The notes below the pieces were generated by a model. That model was not told the DNA's origin. It ran no database searches and was given only the letters and a program-made list of their open reading frames with translations. Both the position numbers and the translations under genes were made by a program. A DNA stretch of 64,000 nucleotides from Flagellimonas hadalis (GTDB lineage Bacteria; Bacteroidota; Bacteroidia; Flavobacteriales; Flavobacteriaceae), in NCBI RefSeq assembly GCF_007785775.2, contig NZ_VNIK02000001.1:422678-486677 (forward strand). Direction: 5' to 3'. This document shows, one piece after another, positions 9,718 to 19,024 of this stretch (its first letter is position 1; every line of letters starts with the position of its first letter).

Positions 9718-10602
9718 TTAATCAAAAAGGTCCGATGAAAGGTATCGGTCCCCCCGGTCACATACAATGGAAACAATGGTTCCACTCTCCAAAGTCTCGG
9801 CCAACCTGAAGGCCACTGTGGCTGCACCGCCACTGCTCATCCCTGCAAAAATGCCTTCTTCTTTGGCCAATTTTTTCGCCATTAGCGCGGCATCCGCTTC
9901 ACTGACTTCCATCACCACATCCACTTTTTGCGGATCAAATATTTTGGGAAGATATTCCTCCGGCCACTTGCGGATTCCAGGGATTTTGGAATCGTCCGTA
10001 GGCTGCACGCCCACAATCTGGATGTCCGGATTTTTCTCCTTCAAATAGGTGGAGGTGCCCATAATGGTGCCTGTGGTTCCCATACTCGAGACAAAATGGG
10101 TGATTTGTCCTTCCGTATCACGCCAAATTTCGGGTCCGGTGGTCTTGTAGTGGGCCTTCCAGTTGTCCTCATTGGAGAATTGGTTCATCATGATATACCC
10201 TTCATTCGCGACTTTGGCCTCGGCATAATCCCTTGCTCCCTCAATGCCCACATCAGCAGGGGTCAGGGTTACTTTGGCGCCATAGGCACGCATGGTCTGC
10301 ACCCTTTCCTTGGTCGAGTTTTCAGGCATCACCAATTCAATGTTCAATCCAAAAAGGCTGGCGATCATCGCCAATCCAATCCCCGTGTTTCCGCTAGTGG
10401 CCTCAATCAATTTGGAATCCTTGTAAAAATCCCCTCGTTCCAGACCGCTCTTGATCATGTTATAAGCGGGCCTATCCTTGACGCTTCCGCCAGGATTGTT
10501 GCCCTCAAGCTTAAAAAGTACTTTTACGTTGGGATTGGTGTTCAATACCTTGGCCTCCACCAAAGGTGTGTTGCCAATCAGGTCTAATATGGTTTTAGAC
10601 AT
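9718..10602 (-). CDS. cysM: Cysteine synthase, CysM/CysK type
   Basis: 294 residues. A PLP-dependent beta-replacement enzyme that makes L-cysteine from O-acetyl-L-serine and sulfide (or thiosulfate). The PLP lysine is K42 in GGSVKDRPA; the substrate loop TSGNTG is at 69-74; the phosphate-binding GTTGT loop follows (SSMGTTGTIMG). The length and PGGSVKDRPA match the CysM subgroup better than CysK, though sulfide or thiosulfate preference cannot be read off. It overlaps the 3' end of cysE by 8 bases, so the two consecutive pathway steps are co-translated. Confidence 0.9.
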   Translation of the reverse strand: MSKTILDLIGNTPLVEAKVLNTNPNVKVLFKLEGNNPGGSVKDRPAYNMIKSGLERGDFYKDSKLIEATSGNTGIGLAMIASLFGLNIELVMPENSTKERVQTMRAYGAKVTLTPADVGIEGARDYAEAKVANEGYIMMNQFSNEDNWKAHYKTTGPEIWRDTEGQITHFVSSMGTTGTIMGTSTYLKEKNPDIQIVGVQPTDDSKIPGIRKWPEEYLPKIFDPQKVDVVMEVSEADAALMAKKLAKEEGIFAGMSSGGAATVAFRLAETLESGTIVSIVCDRGDRYLSSDLFD

Positions 10603-11386
10603 TGGGTGTTGTCTTTATTTTGATTTCGGGGGTATGGTAAACCGTTGAATTGGGGGGCACTGAAGATGTAATCCACGCATTTCCACCTATAATGGAGTTT
10701 TCGCCAACCACTGTATCCCCCCCTAGAATTGTGGCGTTGGCATAAATGGTGACATTGCTCTTTATGGTAGGGTGCCTTTTCGTCTTCTCCAAGTTTTTGG
10801 CCACGTAGAGCGCACCAAGTGTTACCCCTTGGTAAATTTTTACATTGTCGTGAATAATTGCCGTTTCGCCAATGACCACACCCGTGGCATGATCGATGAA
10901 AAACGATTTTCCAATCTTGGCTCCCGGGTTGATGTCCACACCCGTCTGTCTATGCGCATACTCTGTCATCAATCTGGGAATCAACGGTACGCCCTGTACA
11001 TATAGTTCATGCGCCAAACGGTAGATGGCAATGGCATAAAATCCTGGATAGGCCATATAGATCTCCTGCAGGGACAATGAAGCAGGGTCACAGTTCAAAA
11101 TTGCCTCTGCATCCAAGTTCAGTTTTTCCAAGATTTCGGGCAAATGGGAAACATATTCGTCCCACAATTCATTGTTGGGCCTTTCAAGTTCCCAGCAGGC
11201 CATGTCCAGCAAGTCGTTGAACTTTTTCTCCAACAACTCCAAGTTCACAGCCACAGGGGTGTTGGAGTCGAAGAGGGTATAAAAAAGGGTGTCTGTGAAA
11301 TCTTCAGTATCTTGTTTCAATCTGAAATCCAGATGGGGCAACTTCTTGTGCCGGTTCAGTTCCGAAATTATTTTTTTCTTGTCCAT
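10595..11386 (-). CDS. cysE: Serine O-acetyltransferase
   Basis: 263 residues. Transfers acetyl from acetyl-CoA to L-serine, giving the substrate of the downstream CysM. An N-terminal helical domain is followed from about residue 165 by the left-handed beta-helix of hexapeptide repeats (VDINPGAKIGKSFFIDHATG, then VVIGETAIIHDNVKIYQG) with the catalytic His in FIDHATG. The length fits the EpsC/CysE type with a large N-terminal domain. The Cys-feedback C-terminal tail appears short. First gene of a two-gene operon with cysM. Confidence 0.9.
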   Translation of the reverse strand: MDKKKIISELNRHKKLPHLDFRLKQDTEDFTDTLFYTLFDSNTPVAVNLELLEKKFNDLLDMACWELERPNNELWDEYVSHLPEILEKLNLDAEAILNCDPASLSLQEIYMAYPGFYAIAIYRLAHELYVQGVPLIPRLMTEYAHRQTGVDINPGAKIGKSFFIDHATGVVIGETAIIHDNVKIYQGVTLGALYVAKNLEKTKRHPTIKSNVTIYANATILGGDTVVGENSIIGGNAWITSSVPPNSTVYHTPEIKIKTTPNV

Positions 11387-11478
11387 ACTGCACTTTCTAG
11401 TCTTAAAATTAGATAAATCCTTACCATACGCAGATAGAAAAAACTAACTTTAGTTTAAAAATAACATATTATAAAAAT

Positions 11479-12159
11479 ATGCCGGACAATAATACGGTTT
11501 CCAAAGCGACTTTCGATTTTTTGAAGGAACTGGAAAAGAACAATAATAAGGAATGGTTCGAGGCAAACAAGGCCACTTTCAAATCGCACGAGACAGCAGC
11601 GAAGTCCTTTTTTGAGATGATTAGTGACAAGTTGAGCCATCATGATGAGATCGAAAAAATGAAAATGTTCCGCATTTACCGCGACGTGCGCTTCTCCAAG
11701 GACAAAACGCCGTACAAGACTCATTTGGCCGCTTCCTTTTCCAGATTGGGGGCCCAACTGCGAGGCGGGTATTACATCCACCTAAAGCCTGGTGGGTCTT
11801 TTTTGGCCACTGGATTTTGGGACCCGAACAAGGAAGACCTGTTCAGGATACGAAAAGAGTTGGAAATGGATGCCGAAGAATTCAGAAAGACCATCAACCA
11901 AAAATCGTTGAAATCCGTCTGGGGAGAGATACAGGGAGATGCCTTAAAGACCATGCCCAAAGGCTTTGACAAGGAACACCCCGACATCGACCTCATCAAG
12001 CTCAAGCAGTTCATCTTTGTCCGTAATTTTACGGACAAGGAAGTGTTGTCGGGTTCTTTTTTGGAGGAAGTGGACAAATCATACCGTGCCATACGGCCTT
12101 ATTTTGACCTGATGAGCAACATCCTCACCACCGACCTTAATGGAGAATCAGTGCTGTAA
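11479..12159 (+). CDS. DUF2461 (TIGR02453) family protein
   Basis: 226 residues. Recognised by the N-terminal TFDFLKELEKNNNKEWFEANK stretch and the central FRIYRDVRFSKDKTPYKTH motif typical of DUF2461, followed by GGYYIHLKPG. No signal peptide, so cytoplasmic. Biochemical function unknown. Divergent from cysE, with an AT-rich 92-base intergenic segment; its 3' end overlaps that of the next, convergent gene by 12 bases. Confidence 0.88.
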   Translation: MPDNNTVSKATFDFLKELEKNNNKEWFEANKATFKSHETAAKSFFEMISDKLSHHDEIEKMKMFRIYRDVRFSKDKTPYKTHLAASFSRLGAQLRGGYYIHLKPGGSFLATGFWDPNKEDLFRIRKELEMDAEEFRKTINQKSLKSVWGEIQGDALKTMPKGFDKEHPDIDLIKLKQFIFVRNFTDKEVLSGSFLEEVDKSYRAIRPYFDLMSNILTTDLNGESVL

Positions 12160-12561
12160 GAGGACTTCGTGGTCCAAAAGTTGCACTTGGTCCTTCAACC
12201 GCTCGATCACCATGTTCATCATCCGCTTGTTCAGTGCCGAGGAATTGGAGATATAGTCCCGGTACTCCTCAACAGTGAACTGGCCAATGACCATTCCTTT
12301 GAGCGAGTTCCTGAACTTGATGTCCTTTTGGATGGCCCGTTCAATGTACTGGAGCTTTTTTTCGAGGGGAAGGTCATAAAAAACACCTTTGTGCTTGCCC
12401 ACATAATTTTTGAAAGCCTCGATCAGCAAATCGTTCTGAATCTTGATCACAGGCCGTAAAGTTTGGTTCTGAAAGCGTTCATCAAAACCCATTTCGCTGT
12501 TAAAATGTGATGGTTTAACGTCCGGACGAATGTCCAAAAGACTCTTGGATCGTGAATCCAT
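12148..12561 (-). CDS. Conserved flavobacterial protein of unknown function
   Basis: 137 residues, highly charged and mostly helical, without signal peptide or transmembrane segment. Similar small proteins in Flavobacteriaceae are often labelled glyoxalase, but no VOC metal-ligand pattern is visible here, so I do not adopt that name. Convergent with the DUF2461 gene (12-base overlap of the two 3' ends). Start ATG at 12561; the upstream region is AT-rich with a TAACTTTA sequence resembling a -7 box. Confidence 0.65.
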   Translation of the reverse strand: MDSRSKSLLDIRPDVKPSHFNSEMGFDERFQNQTLRPVIKIQNDLLIEAFKNYVGKHKGVFYDLPLEKKLQYIERAIQKDIKFRNSLKGMVIGQFTVEEYRDYISNSSALNKRMMNMVIERLKDQVQLLDHEVLLQH

Positions 12562-12725
12562 GGCTGAAGTTTTAATAAAGTTACATATTCAAAAAGGCTA
12601 TACTTTTTTAATGGACAATAATTGTCAACGATGTTATGAACAGTTTCATTTTCATTACCAGACGAATCGTATGTCCCAATTTGAGTATCTTTAACCTCAA
12701 CCAAAACAATTAAAAATCAATACCC

Positions 12726-13490
12726 ATGCGTATACATTTTCTTGGCCCAGTCATTTCCATTTTTTTGATCGTGGCCTGCAAGAATGACAAACAGAAACAG
12801 GAATCTGAAACTTGGCATACCAAGAAAGTGGCTCTGGAAAACGAAACGCACAACCAACTGCTCGACATCGAAAAGGAGCAGGGGTGGGAGCTGCTTTTTG
12901 ATGGCAAGACGCTGAATGGATGGCACCTGTACAATGCGCCTGGTGCTGATTTGGCCTGGGAGGTCAAGAATGGGGAACTCTACTGCAACGCCAAGGATGA
13001 AAGCAAGCAGCAGGGGGACTTGGTCACGGACAAGGCCTATGAAAACTATGAACTGATCTTGGAATGGAAAATCTCCAGCCGGGGCAACAGTGGCATCTTT
13101 ATCAATGTACAGGAAAAACCGGAACTCGGCGCAGCTTGGCAGAGTGGACCCGAATATCAGATTCTAGATCCTGACCACATGGACCATGATGTTGCTGTCA
13201 AAAAATCAGGGTGTCTCTATGCTTTTTCGCCACAGGAAAATGAGGCCGACACCAAATCTGGGCAATGGAACCAAACACGTATCAAGCAAGTGGATGGGAA
13301 AGTGGAGTTCTACCTGAACGGGACACTCACGGCGGTCCAAGACTTTACCACACCGGAATGGCAAGAAAAAGTGGCCGCTACCCATTTTAAGAACCATCCA
13401 GAGTTTGGGAAATATACGCAAGGAAAGATAGCCCTTCAGGATTGGTATTTTGAAGTCTGGTTCCGGAATATAAAGATCAGGGAATTATAA
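12726..13490 (+). CDS. DUF1080 (3-keto-disaccharide hydrolase-like) lipoprotein
   Basis: 254 residues with a lipoprotein signal (lipobox IVAC, Cys18), then a concanavalin-like beta-sandwich with DUF1080 hallmarks: GWELLFDGKTLNGW at the start, DLVTDKAYENYELILEWK, SRGNSGIFINV and GPEYQILD. The family includes enzymes splitting 3-keto-glycosides, working with Gfo/Idh-type oxidoreductases; a Tat-exported Gfo/Idh/MocA protein is encoded in the same window at 26.2-27.7 kb, but a link is speculative. Anchored in the envelope, probably facing the periplasm. Confidence 0.88.
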   Translation: MRIHFLGPVISIFLIVACKNDKQKQESETWHTKKVALENETHNQLLDIEKEQGWELLFDGKTLNGWHLYNAPGADLAWEVKNGELYCNAKDESKQQGDLVTDKAYENYELILEWKISSRGNSGIFINVQEKPELGAAWQSGPEYQILDPDHMDHDVAVKKSGCLYAFSPQENEADTKSGQWNQTRIKQVDGKVEFYLNGTLTAVQDFTTPEWQEKVAATHFKNHPEFGKYTQGKIALQDWYFEVWFRNIKIREL

Positions 13491-13592
13491 TGAACTAGGG
13501 CTTAGGTACGCCCATTATACAATTGAAATGTATTTTTTGTCACGAACAATACACAACCAAATCCAAAAATTGTGTCTATCTAAAAAGTCTCC

Positions 13593-14042
13593 ATGAAAAT
13601 TCGAGGTCTCATTTTGCTTATTATACTGAAAACATTCACTTGCTGCCAAAATGATGACGCTTGTACGGACAGAATTCTGAACACGGCTAGCCTTGAATCG
13701 GAATACGGGTGTGCAAACACCAAATACCAAATGGAGATTGACTTGGTCGATGAATTTACCATCATCCGTAGCCAGTCGAGTTTTGAGGCATTGGTCACGG
13801 GCAGTTGTCAACCTCAAATTGACTTTTCAACCTACGATCTTGTAATCGGCAAAAGATCTCTCTCCAACGGAAATACTTCCATAGATTACAAGTTGGTTGA
13901 AGATTGTGAAACCGGGGATCAGGTGCTTATGGTCACTTTTCATCAAAATGATACTACCGAAGCCCCTAATTTGACTTATCACGCACTCATTCCTAAACTT
14001 GGGGATGAACAAGGTCTGAGCATTGCCATAACCATTGTTTAA
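13593..14042 (+). CDS. Small lipoprotein, unknown
   Basis: 149 residues. A short hydrophobic leader ends in TFTCCQND, giving a lipobox-like Cys at 17 or 18, so probably lipid-anchored. The mature part has several further cysteines (about residues 24, 40, 72 and 101) that could form disulfides in the periplasm. No family recognised. Stands alone between the DUF1080 gene and another small lipoprotein gene, all rightward. Confidence 0.6.
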   Translation: MKIRGLILLIILKTFTCCQNDDACTDRILNTASLESEYGCANTKYQMEIDLVDEFTIIRSQSSFEALVTGSCQPQIDFSTYDLVIGKRSLSNGNTSIDYKLVEDCETGDQVLMVTFHQNDTTEAPNLTYHALIPKLGDEQGLSIAITIV

Positions 14043-14195
14043 AAATCTTTCTCCAAAGTCATTTTTGAAACATTGGATAGCTTTTTGTTCTGAATCGGAC
14101 CCGTACTCTGGATATCAATCGCTCTGGTGTTCTTAATTCAGTATATTTACAAAAGTTGACTAATTTAAAGGGCTGTAGAATACCTGATATTGAAC

Positions 14196-14714
14196 ATGAA
14201 GAAAATTAGTGTCCTTCACTTGTTTATACTGTTCGCAAGTTGTGCGACCAACCCCAAGAAGTTGGTTGAACAGAATAAGTCCCTGGAAAATCAATTGAAC
14301 GCCGCCACATATACTCTGACATTACCAGAAAATTGGCATCCCTATCTGGACCTTCATAATGAACTTAGCTACAAACCTGTTAAGTATCAAGAAAAGTATC
14401 CAGAAGTGGAAATCTATATCCGTAGCACCCCTGCCGATATCCCTTTGAATAAACTGGTGGATGAAAGGATTCAAATATTTGCATCCCTAAGCGACTATTC
14501 CAAGAAAATATCTCAGATCCAATCCAAGTTTGGAGAAACTTATATCGTTGACGAAAAGTTCAAACTGAACATGAGAAATTATGTGAACAGAACCACCTAC
14601 TTTGAATATAAAGGGGAGTATTACCATTACAATTATAGTTCAATCCCGCGATTGTTCAACAAATATATCGATGACTATGCTTCAATATTTGAAAGTTTGG
14701 AGTTCAAAGAATAG
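14196..14714 (+). CDS. Small lipoprotein, unknown
   Basis: 172 residues from ATG 14196 (a TTG two codons upstream is less likely). Lipobox FASC with Cys16. The mature part has a short coiled-coil-like stretch (KLVEQNKSLENQLNA) then a mixed alpha/beta domain (about 40-172) rich in Tyr and Lys. No family recognised. The next gene (DUF72) starts 38 bases on in the same direction. Confidence 0.6.
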   Translation: MKKISVLHLFILFASCATNPKKLVEQNKSLENQLNAATYTLTLPENWHPYLDLHNELSYKPVKYQEKYPEVEIYIRSTPADIPLNKLVDERIQIFASLSDYSKKISQIQSKFGETYIVDEKFKLNMRNYVNRTTYFEYKGEYYHYNYSSIPRLFNKYIDDYASIFESLEFKE

Positions 14715-14752
14715 TCCTAGTTTTGTAGCACAAAAAGAATACTTTCAACATT

Positions 14753-15652
14753 ATGAAATTCGGAAAGGTAGAACATCCAGAGCTTATCGACTTCACCATC
14801 CCGGAAGACCATCCCGACACGGCGGCCGTTCTTTCAAAATATAAGGAGGATGGCGATACCCAGGTCTATGTGGGCTGCGCGAAATGGAACCGACAGGACC
14901 TGAAGAATTTTTATCCTTGGGGCACCAAGGACGAGTTGGCCTACTATTCCTCCCAGTTCAATTGTATTGAACTCAACGCTACTTTCTACCGTATTTTTCC
15001 TCCGGACACCTACGAAAAGTGGTATGAAAAAACTCCGGAAGACTTTAAGTTCTTCCCCAAAATGACCAATGAGGTGAGCCATCTTCGTCGCCTCAATGAG
15101 CAAGTATATCCCGTGGTAGACCGCTATTTGGAAGTGACCGCATTGTTGAAGGAAAAACTGGGCACCATTTTTTTGCAGATGCACAACAATTTTGGTCCCA
15201 AAAACTGGGACAGGGTAGTGCGGTTTGTGGAATATTGGCCCAAAGAGTTTCCCTTGGCCATGGAATTTCGGCATACGGGATGGTTCAATGACGAAAAAGT
15301 GGCACAGGAACTTTACCATTTATTGGAAGAGAACAATATTGCCAATGTGCTTGTGGATACGGCAGGAAGGAGGGACCTCATGCACATGCGCCTTACCAAC
15401 AATGAGGCCTTTATTCGCTACGTGGGGGCAAACCATCAATCCGATTACCCGCGGTTGGATGACTGGATTGAACGGTTGGCCACATGGAAATCCCAAGGGT
15501 TGAAAAACATTCACTTCTTCGTGCACCAGAACATGGAACTCGAATCCCCTTTGCTCTCGGCCTATCTCATCAAGCGGTTGAATCCGGCGCTGGGGTGTGA
15601 CTTGCACATCCCCAAAAATACCTTGGACACCTTGGGCGATCTGTTCGGTTGA
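14753..15652 (+). CDS. DUF72 (YecE-like) family protein
   Basis: 299 residues, a TIM-barrel-type protein of the DUF72/YecE family: VYVGCAKWNRQDLKNFYP, then FNCIELNATFYRIFP, FKFFPKMTNEVSHLRRL, and a late VDTAGRRDLMHMRLT segment. Cytoplasmic. The family's reaction is not established. Length is somewhat above the 240-280 usual for the family because of an N-terminal extension of about 40 residues. Confidence 0.88.
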   Translation: MKFGKVEHPELIDFTIPEDHPDTAAVLSKYKEDGDTQVYVGCAKWNRQDLKNFYPWGTKDELAYYSSQFNCIELNATFYRIFPPDTYEKWYEKTPEDFKFFPKMTNEVSHLRRLNEQVYPVVDRYLEVTALLKEKLGTIFLQMHNNFGPKNWDRVVRFVEYWPKEFPLAMEFRHTGWFNDEKVAQELYHLLEENNIANVLVDTAGRRDLMHMRLTNNEAFIRYVGANHQSDYPRLDDWIERLATWKSQGLKNIHFFVHQNMELESPLLSAYLIKRLNPALGCDLHIPKNTLDTLGDLFG

Positions 15653-15786
15653 CCTCTGAATCATCAATTTTGAGATCTGGAGCTTTCAATTTTATCGACT
15701 CCGTACTCTCTGATATTGAAATATTTCAAATTGGCAATTACGGAAAATTCACTCCCTCGCCAAAGAAAACCTTTGCTATATTGCGC

Positions 15787-15794
15787 TACCTTTG
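15787..15794 (+). promoter_or_regulatory. Possible -7 element before the thioesterase gene
   Basis: TACCTTTG matches the Bacteroidota -7 consensus TAnnTTTG, 25 bases before the chosen ATG. No good TTG -33 element at the usual distance, so weak. Confidence 0.3.
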
Positions 15795-15818
15795 TTCCAA
15801 ATTTTAAAAGTTTCAACC

Positions 15819-16229
15819 ATGCGGTTTCATACAAGGAAATGGGTAAAACCAGAAGATTTGAACGCCAATGGAACTCTTTTTGGCGGCAGGGTACTGGCCT
15901 GGGTGGATGAGGAAGCTGCCCTCTACAGTATCATTCAGTTGGAGAACAAGAAAGTGGTCACCAAATATATGTCCGAAATCAATTTTATGAGTACCGCCGT
16001 GGAAGGCGACATCATAGAAATTGGTATCGATGTGATCAAGTTCGGGACGACCTCCATATCCCTGAACTGTGAAGTCAGGAACAAAATGACGCACGAAAGC
16101 ATTGTTACCGTGGACAACATCATCATGGTCAACCTTGATGAAAAGGGAAATCCCAAGCCCCACGGCAAGACCAAAATTGAGTACGTAAAGGATCGGTTGG
16201 CCAAAAAGGAAAAGGAGGAAAACTCCTGA
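15819..16229 (+). CDS. Acyl-CoA thioesterase, YciA-like hotdog protein
   Basis: 136 residues from ATG 15819; an in-frame start at 15792 would add a non-conserved leader. A single hotdog fold with the signature NANGTLFGGRVLAWVDEEA, in which Asn and Asp are the usual catalytic residues. Hydrolyses acyl-CoA to free acid and CoA in the cytoplasm. The substrate chain length cannot be predicted. It converges with the M19 dipeptidase gene, whose stop is 3 bases away. Confidence 0.85.
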   Translation: MRFHTRKWVKPEDLNANGTLFGGRVLAWVDEEAALYSIIQLENKKVVTKYMSEINFMSTAVEGDIIEIGIDVIKFGTTSISLNCEVRNKMTHESIVTVDNIIMVNLDEKGNPKPHGKTKIEYVKDRLAKKEKEENS

Positions 16230-16232
16230 TCC

Positions 16233-17516
16233 TTACTTGAGGGTCTTGGCCACGGCCTGGACTTCGTCCAGCACGCGCAATAGGTTTTCGCCCCACAATT
16301 TGGCAATGTCCTCTTCGGAGTAGCCACGTTTCACCAATTCCAAGGTCACGTTGAAGGTCTCGGAAGCATCCGACCAACCTTCAATACCACCGCCTCCGTC
16401 AAAATCGGAGCTGATGCCGACATGGTCTATCCCTATCAACTTCACCATGTGGTCGATATGGTCCACAAAGTCTGAAACATTCACGGCAGGCGGTACGTTC
16501 GGGTCTTTTTGGGCCAATTCCTCGCCAATCTCACGCACTTTGCCATAATTTTCAAAGAATTCCTGACGTTGTTCAGGAGTCAACGAAGCAAACTGCGAAC
16601 GTTCGTACCATGCTATCCCTAGGGAATCGGCCACTTTTTGGTACACCCCTTTCATATATTCGGCACGCGCCTCATGCTTTTCTGTATTCAAATAGGAGCT
16701 AAAAGCGACTGTTTGAACCACACCACCGTTCTCCTTCAGCATCAAAAGCTGCTCGTCGTCCAGGTTACGGCTATGTCCGCACAACGCGCGTGCGGAGGAG
16801 TGGGAGGCAATGATGGGAGCCTTGGAAAGCTCCACCATCTGTACCATGGCCTCTTTGGAAGGGTGCGAAATATCGATCATGATCCCCAATCGGTTCATTT
16901 CGGCAACTGCTTGCTTGCCCAGTTCACTGAGTCCATTGTGCAACCAAATGCTGTCCTGCTCTCCCGTATTGGAATCGCTGAACTGGCTATGGCCATTGTG
17001 CGCCAATGAAATATAGCGTGCGCCCCGTTTATGGTATTCTTCAAATTTGGACATATCCTCTCCGATCGGATAGGCGTTTTCCACACCGATCATGGCCACT
17101 TTTTTTCCTGCGGCAACAATCCGTCTCACATCTGCCGAGTTCAGCGCCAACTCTATCTGGTCAGGGGCGATTTCCTCGCACAGCCTATGGATGGCATCAA
17201 ACTTGGAGATTGCATTCTCGGATGCCCTGGCATAACCTTCGGCGTTCAGGGAATCCTGTCCGGTGTAAACGATCAACCAGACCACATCCAATCCGCCCTC
17301 TTCCATTTTGGGAAGGTTCACCTGGGTATCCAGTCGCTGGGTATAGTTGATGCTGTCCGTGAAATTGTTGATGTTGATATCATCATGCGTGTCAATGGTG
17401 ATGACGGAATCATGGATCCGTTGTGCTTTTTCTTCCAAGGTTTCAACTTTTTTGGTTTGTTTTTCCCCACAGGAAATGAATAGGATCAGGCTACAGAAAA
17501 GATAAAAGTGTTTCAT
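16233..17516 (-). CDS. Membrane dipeptidase (peptidase M19) lipoprotein
   Basis: 427 residues from ATG 17516, chosen because a lipoprotein signal starts there (lipobox FISC, Cys16); the longer frame to 17579 adds a non-signal leader. Dinuclear zinc enzyme of the renal dipeptidase family: metal ligands in TIDTHDD, HNGHSQFSD and IDISHPS, with ASHSSARAL and GISSDFDGGGG further on. Cleaves dipeptides, including D-residue or dehydro forms, on the periplasmic side. Convergent with the thioesterase gene. Confidence 0.9.
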   Translation of the reverse strand: MKHFYLFCSLILFISCGEKQTKKVETLEEKAQRIHDSVITIDTHDDININNFTDSINYTQRLDTQVNLPKMEEGGLDVVWLIVYTGQDSLNAEGYARASENAISKFDAIHRLCEEIAPDQIELALNSADVRRIVAAGKKVAMIGVENAYPIGEDMSKFEEYHKRGARYISLAHNGHSQFSDSNTGEQDSIWLHNGLSELGKQAVAEMNRLGIMIDISHPSKEAMVQMVELSKAPIIASHSSARALCGHSRNLDDEQLLMLKENGGVVQTVAFSSYLNTEKHEARAEYMKGVYQKVADSLGIAWYERSQFASLTPEQRQEFFENYGKVREIGEELAQKDPNVPPAVNVSDFVDHIDHMVKLIGIDHVGISSDFDGGGGIEGWSDASETFNVTLELVKRGYSEEDIAKLWGENLLRVLDEVQAVAKTLK

Positions 17517-17645
17517 GGTTGGTTTTTTACACCTACAAATAACGCAATTTGACAACAAAATCCGAACCCTACGGAACAATAAATTGCTCTCCCTTGGTTT
17601 TATCTGGATTTTTAGTATGAATATTAACTTTTTACCCGTACAACT

Positions 17646-18422
17646 TTGGGAACACGAGAACTGCTTTCATACTTGGAAAAACTGGAAATAGGATTGAGCT
17701 CTTTTTCTTATGAGGAACTGGGCACGGTCGAGGCCGGCGAACTAAAGAAATCCTTTGAAATGTTCAAACATGGACTGGAAGACAAAGTCTTTGGCGTGAG
17801 CGAGATCAAACAGCTCGAAGAAATATGTCAAAGAGCGGGCATCCAAGGACTGGGCGCCCCTTCTTCGGACCAACAAAGAATGTCCTCCAAGCAACTAACT
17901 TTTATAAAATTGGTCAATGCCTTGGAAAACACCCCACTGAACAATGCGCAACGGGAACTGGTAAAGGCACTGAGGACATTGGCCCACGGCCAAGACAATA
18001 AAAAAAATATAGGAAACTCTATGCCAGCATATTTTCAGACCATAGAAAGAAACCTCGATCCCGCGGCAGATCATAGCATAAGCCTGAAATCTGTTTTGCA
18101 GGAATGTATGGGCCAAATGGACCTTATGGAAGAATTGGTCCGGATGTTCCGGCAAAATGTACTGGAATTCATTGGCGGTGCGAACGTTCACATCAAAAAT
18201 GAAGATCACGAATCCTTGGACCTGGCCTGCCAGAAAGTGGTGCCCAACCTTCGGATGATGAAGACCTTCGGGCTGTTGGAAACCGTACAGCAAATGGCCA
18301 TCCTTTGTCGAACGGACAAGGACATGAAACACCTTTCGTTCCTGTACAACCAGTTTTTGGCGGAGTTCCCGAATGTGGACGAACAAGTGGATTTCGAAAT
18401 GCAGGTACTCAGAACCATTTAA
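17646..18422 (+). CDS. Degenerate Hpt-like signalling protein without the phospho-histidine
   Basis: 258 residues from TTG 17646; the frame has no ATG before the conserved region and a stop at 17625, so a non-ATG start is needed or the N-terminus lies further in. The first 40 residues (LKKSFEMFKHGLEDKVF) resemble the leader of flavobacterial hybrid histidine kinases. The stretch around 90-120 (TPLNNAQRELVKALRT) looks like a decayed HisKA helix pair, and 135-258 reads like an Hpt four-helix bundle where the usual A-H-K-I is ACQKVV, so His is replaced by Gln. Probably a non-catalytic scaffold or remnant. Homology is inferred from pattern only. Confidence 0.55.
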   Translation: MGTRELLSYLEKLEIGLSSFSYEELGTVEAGELKKSFEMFKHGLEDKVFGVSEIKQLEEICQRAGIQGLGAPSSDQQRMSSKQLTFIKLVNALENTPLNNAQRELVKALRTLAHGQDNKKNIGNSMPAYFQTIERNLDPAADHSISLKSVLQECMGQMDLMEELVRMFRQNVLEFIGGANVHIKNEDHESLDLACQKVVPNLRMMKTFGLLETVQQMAILCRTDKDMKHLSFLYNQFLAEFPNVDEQVDFEMQVLRTI

Positions 18423-18435
18423 AGAAATAATCGCC

Positions 18436-18789
18436 ATGACCGAAAACGGACTTCCAACCTATTTGCAAAGCGTTTTTCACCCTTTGTTCCAGCACGCCAA
18501 GGACCTGGAGTGCCGATTGATGCTCATGGACGAAATGCTGGAAGTGGGGGACAAAAAGGAAATCCCGTTCCTCACCGAACTGGAGACCCACCAAGATCCC
18601 AGAATCAGCAACAAGGCCTTTGAAATCAAATGTGCCCTTTTGTCAAAGTTGGGAATGATCACGGAGAGCGAGCGCAGAAGATTGCCCATGAACCTTTGTT
18701 TCATCTATGACGAATTCAGCATTAGGCCGAGCAAGGTAGATCCCGATCTTGACTTTGAAGTGGCACTGGATATTTTGGAAACAAAATGA
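18436..18789 (+). CDS. Small helical protein of unknown function
   Basis: 117 residues from ATG 18436, 13 bases after the upstream Hpt-like gene, so the two are co-transcribed. All-helical, cytoplasmic, with a HEAT-like segment (LETHQDPRISNKAFEIKCALLSKLG region, about 52-76). No catalytic motif. The tight coupling suggests a partner of the Hpt-like protein. Possible alternative starts upstream overlap that gene. Confidence 0.6.
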   Translation: MTENGLPTYLQSVFHPLFQHAKDLECRLMLMDEMLEVGDKKEIPFLTELETHQDPRISNKAFEIKCALLSKLGMITESERRRLPMNLCFIYDEFSIRPSKVDPDLDFEVALDILETK

Positions 18790-18900
18790 AAACGAAATTT
18801 CACAACCATTGTCCCGCATTTCGCCACAATTTGTTGTCACACCATAATCTTTGAACTAGATTCACGTTATAACCAAAACCCCCATAAACCAACGACAGCG

Positions 18901-18999
18901 ATGTTATACGACACCTACGGAGAAGAATACTTGGCATTCCTTCAAGAACTCAACGAGATACTGAGCATCAATGAACTTGCCGAACTTGATTATTTATAA
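18901..18999 (+). CDS. Tiny protein, first of a tandem paralogous pair
   Basis: 32 residues beginning MLYDTYGEEYLAFLQ. Acidic, amphipathic helix. It shares the pattern Y-x-x-F-x-x-x-LNE-x-L with the next 33-residue ORF 25 bases downstream, and conservation between neighbours argues that both are translated. No strong ribosome-binding site, which is common in Bacteroidota. Function unknown. Confidence 0.5.
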   Translation: MLYDTYGEEYLAFLQELNEILSINELAELDYL

Positions 19000-19024
19000 T
19001 TGACTTAACCCCAACTGTTGATCT

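Noticed and set aside
12148..12561. Glyoxalase name for the 137-residue protein
   Set aside because: No VOC fold motifs or metal ligands visible, so left as unknown.
17617..17691. ATG at 17617 as the start of the Hpt-like gene
   Set aside because: It opens a different frame that stops after 24 codons.
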